Notes: generated by a model not told the origin, from the sequence alone. A stretch of 64,000 nt of DNA from Brevundimonas fontaquae (GCF_017086445.1 NZ_CP070968.1:2790001-2854000), one strand, 5' to 3'. Shown: positions 37,335 to 45,915, counted from the stretch's first letter. Made by a program: numbers and translations.

Positions 37335-37721
37335 GTGAGCACCGTCCAATCCACAGAACCGTCCACACCCGCCTTCACCGTCGCCACGCGCGCGCCGGAA
37401 GGCATCGTCCTGGCCGCCAGCGCCGCCAAGCGCCTGGCCAAGCTGGGCGCGGCCGAGGGCAAGACCCTGATGCTGCGCGTCGCGGTGGACGGCGGCGGCT
37501 GCTCGGGCTTTCAATATCGGTTCGAGCTGGTCGAGACGGCCGAGGACGACGATCTGCGCATCCAGGCCGACGGCCAGACCGCCTTGATCGACCCCGTCTC
37601 GGTTCCCTTCCTTAAGAATTCCGAGATCGCCTATGTCGATGAACTGGCCGGCGCCCAGTTCGTGGTCAGGAACCCGAACGCCGCCTCCAGCTGCGGCTGC
37701 GGCGTCAGCTTCTCGATCTGA
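37335..37721 (+). CDS. erpA: Iron-sulfur cluster insertion protein ErpA (A-type carrier)
   Basis: An A-type carrier of 128 residues that delivers Fe-S clusters to apoproteins. The three cluster cysteines are visible: Cys56 in GGGCSGFQY and Cys120 and Cys122 in [10 protein letters not shown] 20-residue polar N-terminal extension precedes the fold. The start is GTG. The 3' end overlaps a convergent small membrane-protein gene by 17 nt. Confidence 0.93.
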   Translation: MSTVQSTEPSTPAFTVATRAPEGIVLAASAAKRLAKLGAAEGKTLMLRVAVDGGGCSGFQYRFELVETAEDDDLRIQADGQTALIDPVSVPFLKNSEIAYVDELAGAQFVVRNPNAASSCGCGVSFSI

Positions 37722-37902
37722 CGACGGCCCAGCCGGTCGCCAGGATGGGCGAGGCCAGCAAGGCCGCAAACACCCAGTCCCAAACCCCATCCTGCAACAG
37801 CGCGCCCACCAGCCCGATCAGGCTGAGCGCGAACAGGACGATGGGCGCGCGGAAGATGGCCCACAGGCCAAGATCCCTCGGGTTGTGACGACGACGGCTC
37901 AC
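37705..37902 (-). CDS. Small two-helix membrane protein, hypothetical
   Basis: A protein of 65 residues starting at GTG in a GTGA overlap with the PepSY gene stop. Two hydrophobic segments are present: [21 protein letters not shown] and [19 protein letters not shown]. Small membrane partners often follow PepSY-TM genes in siderophore loci, so a role with that protein is plausible. No family name is assigned. The last 17 nt overlap erpA tail to tail. Confidence 0.68.
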   Translation of the reverse strand: MSRRRHNPRDLGLWAIFRAPIVLFALSLIGLVGALLQDGVWDWVFAALLASPILATGWAVVRSRS

Positions 37903-38987
37903 GCCTTCCGTCTCCCCTTGCCCAGCCACAGATAAAGACCGGACCCCAGGATCACGATGGTGGCGATGTCCAAGAGCGCCCACAGGATCTTCAGCGCCAG
38001 CCCGCCGTAGTCTCCGAAATGCAGCGGCTGCGACAGCGACAGGGTCTTCACATACCAGGGCGCCGGCGCCACCGCCGCCAGTTCCCCCGTCCGCGCGTCG
38101 ATCAAGGCCGGCGTCGTCATATGCGTCGTCAGCGGCGTGTCGCCGTGGAAGAAGACGGCATAGTGGTGGTCGGTCGAATAGTCGGTTCCCGGAAACGCCA
38201 CGAACTGCAGCTTCATGCCCGGCAGCGCTGCCTTGGCCCGCTCCACCGCTGCATCCAGCGAGGCCCGACCCTGCGCAGGGGCCGGCGCATCATAGGCGAC
38301 CGTCAACTCCTTCAGCGCCGTCTCTTTCCAATAAGCCAGGATGGGCGTCGCCAGAGTGTTGACCACCCCCGTCAGCCCCACCACCAGCACCCAGGCCGCC
38401 GTCACCACGCCCAGCAGATTGTGATAGTCCAGCCACCGCGTCCGCGCCGCCTTCTTGACCCGCACCGTCCCGAACGGCAGCCGACGCATGAAGGGCGCAT
38501 ACAGCACCACGCCCGACACCACGGCCACGACCAGCAACAGCCCCATCGCGCCCAGAAACAGCATTCCCGGCAGACCCAGGAACATGTCGGTGTGCAGCTG
38601 AAGCAGGAACTCCATCACCGGATGACCGGCGACCAGCGGCGCGCCCTCGCCGCTGGTCTGGTCGATGGGCTCGAAACTGTATTTGCCGGCCGGGGCGTCG
38701 GGGGCGCGGCTGGTGACGTTCACCACCGGCCGGTCCTCGTCGAAGCTCATGAAGGCCGGAACCTCGCCCGGATGTTTGGCCAGACCGGCGGCCAGCACCT
38801 CGTCCAGCGTCAGCAGTCGGCCGTCCGGGCTCTTCGGCCCCCACGGCTCATGCAGCAGCGCCTCGTTCAGCTCGTGGCTGAACACCAGCGGCAGCCCCGT
38901 GACGCACAGCATCAGCAGGAACAGGGTCGAGATCAGGCTCGACCACTTGTGCGTCCAGGTCCAGGCGCGGATCGTCCGGGCGTGCAT
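37899..38987 (-). CDS. PepSY-associated transmembrane protein (probable siderophore-iron reductase partner)
   Basis: A protein of 362 residues with about four transmembrane helices. The first (WSSLISTLFLLMLCVTGLPLVF) is followed by a large periplasmic PepSY-like region (FDEDRPVVNVTSRAPDAPAGKY). The middle helices carry LQLHTDMFLGLPGMLFLG and DYHNLLGVVTAAWVLVVGLTGVVN, whose His residues are typical of PepSY_TM proteins. Such proteins often act with TonB receptors to reduce and release iron from siderophores in the periplasm. The receptor gene is just upstream. The reductase activity is inferred. Confidence 0.86.
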   Translation of the reverse strand: MHARTIRAWTWTHKWSSLISTLFLLMLCVTGLPLVFSHELNEALLHEPWGPKSPDGRLLTLDEVLAAGLAKHPGEVPAFMSFDEDRPVVNVTSRAPDAPAGKYSFEPIDQTSGEGAPLVAGHPVMEFLLQLHTDMFLGLPGMLFLGAMGLLLVVAVVSGVVLYAPFMRRLPFGTVRVKKAARTRWLDYHNLLGVVTAAWVLVVGLTGVVNTLATPILAYWKETALKELTVAYDAPAPAQGRASLDAAVERAKAALPGMKLQFVAFPGTDYSTDHHYAVFFHGDTPLTTHMTTPALIDARTGELAAVAPAPWYVKTLSLSQPLHFGDYGGLALKILWALLDIATIVILGSGLYLWLGKGRRKA

Positions 38988-39000
38988 CGGCCGGCGCGGA

Positions 39001-41181
39001 TCAGAACTCGGTGGAGACCGACAGACGCAAGGTCCGCGGCGCGCCCAGCGTCAGATAGTTCGATCCCGGATAGCCGCCGACCGCGATCCACTGATCCTCA
39101 TCCGCGACATTCTCCACCCGCGCCCGCAGCGTCACCGGCTTGTCGCCTGCTACGAAGGCGTAGCGCACGCCGGCGTCGAACCGGGTCCAACTTTCCAGCT
39201 CGACCGTATTGGCGCCGTTCGCGGGCTGCGATCCGGTGTGGACCACCCGACCTTCCAGCGTCAGACCGTCGATGGCGCGCACGTCCCACTCGACGTTCAG
39301 ATTGGCCTGGAAGTCCGGCACGCCGATGGCGGATTTGCCGTTCAGCGACGCATCCAGCGCGCGCGTGATCTCCGCATCGAGCCAGGTCGCGCCGCCCAGG
39401 ACGCGCAAGCCCTGAACGGGCTCGCCAAACACTGACAGCTCGACGCCCCGGTTCTCCTGCTCGCCGCCGGCGGAATAGATGGCTCCATCAAAGAACTCAC
39501 TGGGCAGGGTCGTGCGGAAGACACTCAGCGCGCCGCCGAACGATCCGCCGTCATACTTGACCCCGACCTCGGCTTGCTCGGCGCGGAACGGCTCAAGCAC
39601 CTCGCCCGCGTTCGAGACCGGCGCCCCATTGATCGCCGCCGGCGCCGTCTTTCCGGGGATCAGAGCCTCGGAATAGTTGGCGTACAGCGACACGGAATCG
39701 ATCGGGCGATAGACCACGGCGAAGACCGGCGTCACGGCGTCGCTGGCGTAGCCGCCGTTTCGAACGCCCGAGCCGTAGACATAAGACCGCGTGTCGATCT
39801 CCTGATACCGTGCGCCCACCGTGGCGATCAGGCGGTCGTCCAGGAAGGACAGCATGTCGGCGACGGCGAAACTGGTCGTCTTGACGCGGCCGACCACGCC
39901 AGGATCGGTCAGCGACCCGGCCGCCAAGGCCGTCGGCGCCGGGGCGGTTACAGAGGTCGGGTCATACAGATTGCTGGCGAAGCCGGCGAAGTCCGAGAAG
40001 GCGTAGGCGTTCTTCTCGCGCGACTGCACCTGAGACGCCGAGGCCACCAGCCGGTGGTTTACGGGGCCGGTCGTCACGTCCGCCCGCACGCCGACGTCCG
40101 CCGAAAAGACCTGATCGCGCCGGCCGTTGTCGAAACGGTAGGCGCTCAGCGACCCGTCCGCATCGGCGCGCGGATTGGCCAGGCTGTTGCGTTCCTTGCC
40201 GTCGCGCGCGCCGACGGCGGCCCAGACGGAGACGGCGTCGCTCACATCGAACTCGGCGCGCACCGCGCCGAACACCTGCTCCTCGTCCGTATAGGTCCAG
40301 GGCTGGGCGAAGTTCCTGTCGGCGGCCGGCGGGGTCGGAATGGCGCCGTTCGGCGTCACCTGCGGCCGCGGATCGTCCAGCCGGTTCGACTGCCAACCCA
40401 GGTCCGCCGAGAAGCGGGCGCGGTCGCCACGGCGATCCAGCCCCAGGCCGACCACGCGCATTTCGCGATCCTCATTCTCGACCGCGCTTTCGCCGTCGCG
40501 GCTGGCCACGTTCAGACGCAGCCCCCAGGCGTCGTCCTGTCCGAACCGACGCGATACGTCGGCGGCGGCATAGATCTGATCCCGCCCTTCCCAGCCCGCC
40601 GTCAGCCGTGTCAGCGGCGCCGCGCCCGCACGCTTGGGCACCAGATTGACCGCCCCGCCCACGCCGCTGCCGCCGGGCGCCGCGCCGTTCAGAAAGGCGG
40701 TCGCGCCGCGAAACACCTCGACCCGTTCCAGCAGCTCCGCCGCCACGAACTGGCGCGGCAGCACGCCGTACAGACCGTTATAGGTCATGTCGTCCGAATA
40801 GACCGGGAAGCCCCGGATGACGTACAGCTCCTGAAAGTTGCCGAACCCCTTGGAAATCCGCACCGACGGGTCGTTTTGCAGCACTTCGGAGACGCTGCGC
40901 GCCTGCTGATTGCGGATCAGCTCCTCGGTATAGCTGCTGGTGGAGAACGGCGTGTCCATCACGCCCAGATTGCCCAACAGGCCGACCCGTCCGCCGCGCG
41001 CCACCTGACCGCCCGCCGCCGGGGCCGGCAACCTCACCTGCGACCCCGTCACGACGATCTCGCCCAGCTCAGCCGGGGTCGACACCTGCTGAGCCAAGGC
41101 GGGCGAGGCGAGCGTCAGGACCAAGGCGCTGGCGGTTAACAAAACAGAGGCACGGCGACGGCAGAGCATTTTGATACGCAT
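39001..41181 (-). CDS. TonB-dependent siderophore receptor
   Basis: An outer-membrane receptor of 726 residues. A signal peptide (ASVLLTASALVLTLASPALA) precedes a TonB box-like region (ELGEIVVTGS), then the plug domain with RSVSEVLQNDPSVRISKG, LYVIRGFP, VEVFRGATAFLNGAAPGGS and VNLVPKRA. The beta-barrel ends with the typical C-terminal aromatic strand (LRLSVSTEF). The plug motifs place it among siderophore receptors. Start codons at 41181 and 41169 are both possible. A candidate iron-responsive operator overlaps this start. The PepSY gene lies 13 nt downstream. Confidence 0.92.
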   Translation of the reverse strand: MRIKMLCRRRASVLLTASALVLTLASPALAQQVSTPAELGEIVVTGSQVRLPAPAAGGQVARGGRVGLLGNLGVMDTPFSTSSYTEELIRNQQARSVSEVLQNDPSVRISKGFGNFQELYVIRGFPVYSDDMTYNGLYGVLPRQFVAAELLERVEVFRGATAFLNGAAPGGSGVGGAVNLVPKRAGAAPLTRLTAGWEGRDQIYAAADVSRRFGQDDAWGLRLNVASRDGESAVENEDREMRVVGLGLDRRGDRARFSADLGWQSNRLDDPRPQVTPNGAIPTPPAADRNFAQPWTYTDEEQVFGAVRAEFDVSDAVSVWAAVGARDGKERNSLANPRADADGSLSAYRFDNGRRDQVFSADVGVRADVTTGPVNHRLVASASQVQSREKNAYAFSDFAGFASNLYDPTSVTAPAPTALAAGSLTDPGVVGRVKTTSFAVADMLSFLDDRLIATVGARYQEIDTRSYVYGSGVRNGGYASDAVTPVFAVVYRPIDSVSLYANYSEALIPGKTAPAAINGAPVSNAGEVLEPFRAEQAEVGVKYDGGSFGGALSVFRTTLPSEFFDGAIYSAGGEQENRGVELSVFGEPVQGLRVLGGATWLDAEITRALDASLNGKSAIGVPDFQANLNVEWDVRAIDGLTLEGRVVHTGSQPANGANTVELESWTRFDAGVRYAFVAGDKPVTLRARVENVADEDQWIAVGGYPGSNYLTLGAPRTLRLSVSTEF

Positions 41182-41189
41182 TCTCAAAA
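41169..41189 (-). promoter_or_regulatory. Candidate Fur-type operator at the siderophore receptor start
   Basis: The coding strand here reads TTTTGA-GAATGCGTA-TCAAAA: outer 6-mers are perfect inverted repeats, and one further position pairs inside. The core TGAGAATGCGTATCA resembles Fur boxes of the TGAGAAT type. It overlaps the likely start codon, which is unusual for a promoter operator unless the start is the downstream ATG at 41169 and the message is nearly leaderless. This is a weak, position-based call. Confidence 0.4.
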
Positions 41190-41299
41190 TCAAGTTGCGC
41201 GTCCCTAGCCTGATCAGTGGGCACAATGCAATCCGCCGCGCCCGCGACATATTGCATTTGAGCCGTTTCTCGTCTGACCTCTCCACGAAGGAGACTGCA

Positions 41300-42238
41300 A
41301 TGCTGACGCTGACCCACGCCCTTCTCGCCGCCAGCCTGCTCGCCGGCCGGGTCTCGACCGACATCGCCCTGCCCGCCCAGCCTGCGCCCCTGCATGGCAC
41401 CCTGCTGACGCCGGAGGCGCCCACGGCCGTCGCCGTCATCCTGCCCGGCTCCGGCCCGACGGATCGGGATGGCAACAGCCCGCTGGGCGTCGCCGCCTCC
41501 ACCTATCGCCTGCTGGCCGAGGGTCTGGCGGCGCAAGGCATCGCTACCGTCCGCATCGACAAGCGCGGTATCGCCGCCAGCGCTGCGGCGGGTCCGGCCG
41601 AGGCCGATCTGCGCTTCGACGACTACGCCGCCGACGCCCGCGCCTGGGCCGCCGAGGCCGCCTCGCGCGCCGGAAAGCCCTGCGCCTGGCTGATCGGCCA
41701 CAGCGAAGGCGCTTTGGTCGCTCTGAAGGCGGTCGAGGGCGGAGGCGGTAAGGTCTGCGGCCTGATCCTGCTGTCCGGCGCCGGCCGCCCGGCGGGCGTG
41801 GTGATCCGCGAACAGCTGGAAGCCGGCCTGCCCGAACCGCTGAAGACCCAGGCCTTCGCCGGCCTGACCGAGCTTGAGGCCGGCCGCACCGTCGCCGATA
41901 CGCCGCCCGCGCTGGCGGCCCTGTTCCGCCCGTCGGTCCAGCCCTATCTGATCTCGTGGCTGCCGCTGGACCCCGCCGCCCTGCTCGCCGCCTACGACGG
42001 CCCGGTCTTCATCGGCCAGGGTGCGACCGACCTCCAGATCGGCGTCGCGGACGCCCAGACCCTGGCCGCCGCCGACCCCAGGGCGACGCTGAAACTCTGG
42101 GACGGCGTCAACCACGTCCTCAAGACCGCCCCCGCCGACCGCGCCGCCAACCTGGCCACCTACGCCGACCCGGCCTTACCGCTCGCGCCGGGCGTGGCGG
42201 AGGATGTGGGGGCGTTCATTCGGGTGAACGAGCGTTGA
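41300..42238 (+). CDS. Secreted alpha/beta hydrolase
   Basis: A protein of 312 residues. The N-terminus (MLTLTHALLAASLLAG) looks like a signal peptide. The hydrolase core shows AVILPGSGPTDRDGN near the oxyanion hole, VRIDKRGIAAS, the nucleophile motif GHSEGA and a late His in DGVNHVLK. The pattern resembles periplasmic acyl-peptide or ester hydrolases; the substrate is unknown. GAAGGAG precedes the ATG at the right spacing. It is divergent from the siderophore receptor gene. Confidence 0.84.
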   Translation: MLTLTHALLAASLLAGRVSTDIALPAQPAPLHGTLLTPEAPTAVAVILPGSGPTDRDGNSPLGVAASTYRLLAEGLAAQGIATVRIDKRGIAASAAAGPAEADLRFDDYAADARAWAAEAASRAGKPCAWLIGHSEGALVALKAVEGGGGKVCGLILLSGAGRPAGVVIREQLEAGLPEPLKTQAFAGLTELEAGRTVADTPPALAALFRPSVQPYLISWLPLDPAALLAAYDGPVFIGQGATDLQIGVADAQTLAAADPRATLKLWDGVNHVLKTAPADRAANLATYADPALPLAPGVAEDVGAFIRVNER

Positions 42239-42343
42239 GCAAGGCTAGTGAAACTAACGTCTGCGGCGGCAGATACAGATGTAGACAGTCCGCGTTAGCC
42301 GTATTGAGTGTGGTCTTCAGCCAATCTGGAGTAATTCTTCCAT

Positions 42344-43261
42344 TTATGGATTGGCGCGATGATGCTGGACCAGGAACAGTAATGCAGCACCAGTCTGGTG
42401 CAACTGAAGCGCAGCAAAGTGCTGCGGTACGTTTCTTGGTGTCACGCCCGCACCGTGGCCTGACATTTTGTTCCGCACAGTCGGGACTGCTCCTTCAAGG
42501 AGACTTCGCAGGGCTGTAAATTCGGCTTGGAGCGCAGGTTCGATGAACCCCGCCCCATAAGCGGCGTCGAGGAGTTTCTTAGCTGGGTCCGAAGATTTGA
42601 CGGGCCATCCGCGCTCGACAGCTACAACTTTCAATACGCTCTCGAAGGCTTTCGCGCATTCGATGATACAGGTCTCGTATTGACCGTCTCGATACTCAGC
42701 GTGGGCCTTCAGGTACTCACCCTCAGCAGAGGCGAAATCAGGATCAGCAAGCAAGTGCAAGCTAGGAACGACGACTTCGGCATGCATAACGGTAGAATCG
42801 AAACGTATCATCTGACCAGATTGGTACTGATAACCAACGCAGGCTTCCATGAGCCGCGCGTTAGCACGGCCAATGGCGAAATCAACATCCGTTTTACCGA
42901 ATTTGTTGCCGGCGTTTCTCACGTGGCCGTCCAAAACCGTCATCATGAGTTCGATACAATCGACTACGCGTTCGACATCCGGCGTTGAATCCAACCAACT
43001 CGACAACTCCCTCTGAGCGTTGATTGTGCTCGAAGAGTTTAGAGAGAAAACGCCCAACTCTTCGCGCATTAAGCGTACTATAAAATCATACACTTCATTT
43101 GCCGCGGCGTTGTACCCGATCTGGTAGTCTCCAATCACGCTCGAAAAAACTTGGAGCATTTGGACCCGAACGCTTTTCGGTATGTGATCGTAGACATACA
43201 CGTCGTCCACGTTTTTCCGAGCCTGCCTCGCGCGGCGTGAGTACAAATTCGGCAGCGCCAT
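42344..43261 (-). CDS. AbiJ-like abortive-infection family protein (putative phage defence)
   Basis: A protein of 305 residues. The N-terminal part (about 1-130) begins NLYSRRARQARKNVDDVYVYDHIPKSVR, as in the AbiJ N-terminal domain type found in STM4504/CBY_0614-family proteins. The C-terminal part (about 183-300) has EYRDGQYETCIIECAKAFES, LRSLLEGAVPTVRNKMSGHG and LQLHQTGAALLFLVQHH, the pattern of the Abi/AbiJ C-terminal domain. Proteins of this type are linked to abortive phage infection; the mechanism here is unknown. Base composition is lower in G+C than its neighbours (about half in some 60-nt stretches), which suggests transfer. No partner gene is seen. Confidence 0.75.
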   Translation of the reverse strand: MALPNLYSRRARQARKNVDDVYVYDHIPKSVRVQMLQVFSSVIGDYQIGYNAAANEVYDFIVRLMREELGVFSLNSSSTINAQRELSSWLDSTPDVERVVDCIELMMTVLDGHVRNAGNKFGKTDVDFAIGRANARLMEACVGYQYQSGQMIRFDSTVMHAEVVVPSLHLLADPDFASAEGEYLKAHAEYRDGQYETCIIECAKAFESVLKVVAVERGWPVKSSDPAKKLLDAAYGAGFIEPALQAEFTALRSLLEGAVPTVRNKMSGHGAGVTPRNVPQHFAALQLHQTGAALLFLVQHHRANP

Positions 43262-43528
43262 TCGCGATTCCCTCCGTTCGCAAGCCCCTAGATACGGCTT
43301 ATTGTTTTATCTGCAAGCAGGACCACCGAGACTAAAGAATCCGACAATGGATTTGCTGAAGATTTGGCGGCAAGCGCTTTTAACGTCTGATTTGAAATAA
43401 GCAGGCCGCTGATGCCAAAATTCCCCAATTCTTGACTGAATAGCCACCACGATTAAGACCATACATGCACGCGGGCCGAATAAAACCGCGATGGTTCATC
43501 AGTTTGGCCTTCTTAATCAGCTGTTCGC
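43262..43528. other. AT-richer spacer between the AbiJ-like and tyrA-like genes
   Basis: A 267-nt stretch, clearly more A+T-rich than the surrounding core genes, continuous in composition with the AbiJ-like gene. It should hold that gene's promoter. No transposase, attachment repeat, tRNA fragment or convincing reading frame was recognised in it. Confidence 0.5.
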
Positions 43529-44278
43529 CTACCCCTCCCCCGCCGTCCCCCGCGCCTGATCCGCCAGCGCAAAGAACCGCTCCCTGACCTCCGCCGCGAA
43601 CGGATTGTCGCGTTCGATGGCGCGGAAGACGGCGGGGCTGTCGTGGCGGACCATGTCGACGGCCTGCATCAAGCGGTCGAAGCTGGCGGTGGTCATGCGC
43701 GTCGGCAGGGGCTCCATCGCCATCAGGACGCGGGCGATCAGGTGGGTCAGGCCCTGGACCGTGGCGGCCTCGCGGTCGTGATCTTCGGGACTGACCTGAA
43801 ACACCTTCAGCCTCAGCGCCCGGCGGCAGAAGGCGGCGACGCGGTGGGCGTCTTTTGCACCCCGCACCTCGCACACGGCGATGCGCAGGCCCGCGATGCC
43901 GTCCTTGCCGCTCTGTGGGCCGAACAGCGGGTGGGTTCCCACGATTCGCACGCCGGGCGGCAGCAGGGCGTCCATCGCCTGCGCCGGCTTCACCTTCACC
44001 GAGCCCACGTCGATCACGAGGGCCTCGGGCGACAGATGCGGGCGGATGGCGATCAGCGTCGCCTCCAGCGCCTCGACCGGCACGGCCAGCACTACCGTCG
44101 AACAGGCGGCGGCGGTCGCCAGGTCGGTCAGGGTCGCGACGCCCTCGCCGCCCCCGACTCCAGGCATCGCCGCCGGATCATGGGCCAGGATGTCGAACCA
44201 CGGCGAAAGATGCCGCGCCGTCAGCCGCCCGAAGGCGCCGAAGCCGATCAGGCCGAGCTTGTCCCTCTCCGACGTCAC
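43529..44278 (-). CDS. Prephenate/arogenate dehydrogenase family protein
   Basis: A protein of 249 residues with an N-terminal Rossmann motif GLIGFGAFGRLTARHL, VIDVGSVKVKP, and the catalytic-region GTHPLFGPQSGKDG, the signature of the TyrA family. TyrA enzymes oxidise prephenate or arogenate towards tyrosine. The protein is shorter than many and lacks an ACT domain, as expected of the alphaproteobacterial type. The start is GTG within the left arm of an inverted repeat, and no normal ribosome site is visible. Substrate preference is not deducible. Confidence 0.85.
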   Translation of the reverse strand: MTSERDKLGLIGFGAFGRLTARHLSPWFDILAHDPAAMPGVGGGEGVATLTDLATAAACSTVVLAVPVEALEATLIAIRPHLSPEALVIDVGSVKVKPAQAMDALLPPGVRIVGTHPLFGPQSGKDGIAGLRIAVCEVRGAKDAHRVAAFCRRALRLKVFQVSPEDHDREAATVQGLTHLIARVLMAMEPLPTRMTTASFDRLMQAVDMVRHDSPAVFRAIERDNPFAAEVRERFFALADQARGTAGEG

Positions 44279-44403
44279 CCTCGGGCCTGTCCCGAGGGCC
44301 TACGTTGGATGCCCCACGAGCCGCACCGCAGACACGACGGCGCGTCCACGTCGCTTGTCTCACGCGCGGAACGGTAGGCCCTCGGGACAAGCCCGAGGGT
44401 GAC
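44274..44403. repeat. Long-armed inverted repeat (family 1), copy overlapping the tyrA-like start
   Basis: Arms of 30 nt at 44274-44303 and 44374-44403 are reverse complements with one mismatch. Each arm contains the same internal hairpin type as the copies at 21878 and 45776. The left arm includes the GTG start codon of the tyrA-like gene (44278). The repeat fills almost the whole gap to the dihydroorotase gene. Confidence 0.93.
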
Positions 44404-44420
44404 GGATTTTAGGAGAAACC

Positions 44421-45752
44421 TCACAGCGTCTCCATGAATCGCACCGGTCGCCCGTGCGCCGATCCGATCAGTTCGCCGTCCTTCATCACCACCCGGCCGC
44501 GCACGATGGTCGCCATCGGCCAGCCGGTCGCCTCGACGCCGTCGAACGGGGTCCAGCCGCAGCGCGTCGCCTGCTGGTCGTGCGTGATCGTCCGCTTGGC
44601 CTTCAGATCGACGATGGTCAGGTCGGCGTCATAGCTGACGGCCATCCTCCCCTTGTTGGCCGTGCCGAACACCCGCTGCGCCCCCGCCGAGGTCAGGTCG
44701 ATGAACCGCTCCAGCGACAGCCGCCCATTCGCCACGTGCGTCAGCATCAGCGGAACCAGAGTCTGCACCCCCGGCATGCCGGACGGCGAGGCAGGATAGG
44801 GTTTGGCCTTTTCTTCCTTCGTATGCGGCGCGTGGTCGGACCCCAGCACGTCGGCGACGCCCTGCTGCATCCCCCACAGCCACAGGGCGTCCACATGCTC
44901 CTGCGACCGGATCGGCGGGTTCATCTGGGCATAGCTGCCCAGCCGCTCATAGGCTTCGGGCGCGACCAGGGTCAGATGCTGGGGCGTGATCTCGACGGTG
45001 GCGACATCCTTGTGGAAGCGCAGATATTCCATCTCGTCCCGGGTCGTGACGTGCAGCACATGGATGCGCGCGCCCGTCTCCTTGGCCAGACCGACCAGGC
45101 GCCGTGTCGAGCGGATGGCGCTCTCGGCGTCGCGCACCTCGGGGTGACTGGTCCAGTCGCCGGTGCGGGCCAGACCGCGACGCTCGACCAGTCGGTATTC
45201 GTCCTCTGAGTGGAAGGTGGCGCGGCGGCGCACATTGGACAGGACCTTCCTCACCCCCTCGTCGTCGGCGATCAGCAGGTCGCCGGTCGAGGCGCCCATG
45301 AAGACCTTGACCCCGCAACACCCCGGCAGCCGCTCAAGTTCGCCCAGATAGTCCGCGTTCTCGTGCGTGCCGCCGACGTAGAAGGCGTGGTCGGTCCACA
45401 TCCGGTCCTTCGCCCGCGACAGCTTGTCGGCCATGGTGTCCGGGTCGGTGGTGTTGGGATTGGTGTTCGGCATCTCGAACACGGCAACGACCCCGCCCAG
45501 GGCCGCCGCGTGGCTGCCGGTCTCAAGGTCTTCCTTCCACTCCAGCCCCGGCTCGCGGAAATGGACCTGGGTGTCGATCACGCCGGGCAGGACGGTCAGG
45601 CCCGTCGCATCGAAGACCTCGCCCGCCGAGGCCTGGCTCAGGTCGCCGATGAAGGCGATCTTGCCGTCGATCACCCCGACATCCGCCATGCCCCGCCCCG
45701 CATGGTTCGCCACCTCGCCGCCACGGACGATCAGGTCATAGGTCTGGGTCAT
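44421..45752 (-). CDS. pyrC: Dihydroorotase
   Basis: Closes the pyrimidine ring in de novo synthesis. The 443-residue protein shows VLPGVIDTQVHFREPG, the carboxylated lysine region GVKVFMGASTGDLL, ATFHSEDEYRL, IHVLHVTTRDE and GSDHAPHT. The usual first metal His of the HxH motif is Gln62 here (QVH); the other ligands are present. I recall this variant from other alphaproteobacterial proteins, so an active enzyme is still likely, though allantoinase-like activity cannot be excluded. Family 1 repeats flank the gene on both sides. Confidence 0.85.
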   Translation of the reverse strand: MTQTYDLIVRGGEVANHAGRGMADVGVIDGKIAFIGDLSQASAGEVFDATGLTVLPGVIDTQVHFREPGLEWKEDLETGSHAAALGGVVAVFEMPNTNPNTTDPDTMADKLSRAKDRMWTDHAFYVGGTHENADYLGELERLPGCCGVKVFMGASTGDLLIADDEGVRKVLSNVRRRATFHSEDEYRLVERRGLARTGDWTSHPEVRDAESAIRSTRRLVGLAKETGARIHVLHVTTRDEMEYLRFHKDVATVEITPQHLTLVAPEAYERLGSYAQMNPPIRSQEHVDALWLWGMQQGVADVLGSDHAPHTKEEKAKPYPASPSGMPGVQTLVPLMLTHVANGRLSLERFIDLTSAGAQRVFGTANKGRMAVSYDADLTIVDLKAKRTITHDQQATRCGWTPFDGVEATGWPMATIVRGRVVMKDGELIGSAHGRPVRFMETL

Positions 45753-45775
45753 GGGGCGGCGTCCTTTCTTTCACT

Positions 45776-45906
45776 CCGTCATCCTCGGGCTTGACCCGAG
45801 GATCGGACTGTCCGCATCGCGACAGGCGACGCATTGACGCCATGCTTCTACCGGAACCACCGCCCAGCGGAACCCTCGATCCTCGGGTCAAGCCCGAGGA
45901 TGACGG
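45776..45906. repeat. Long-armed inverted repeat (family 1), copy between the GT9 gene and pyrC
   Basis: Arms of 29 nt at 45776-45804 and 45878-45906 are exact reverse complements. Each arm folds on itself (CCTCGGG and CCCGAGG). The arms match those at 21878 and 44274. It lies upstream of pyrC and just downstream of the GT9 gene. Confidence 0.94.
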
Positions 45907-45915
45907 AAGACATGA

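Noticed and set aside
39574..41139. A long plus-strand frame opposite the siderophore receptor
   Set aside because: The receptor carries full plug and barrel motifs; the opposite frame has shadow-type composition.
43380..43528. A minus-strand frame extension in the AT-richer spacer, suspected transposase remnant
   Set aside because: It overlaps the tyrA-like gene in another frame and the readable part (LIKKAKLMNHRGF) matches no transposase motif I know.
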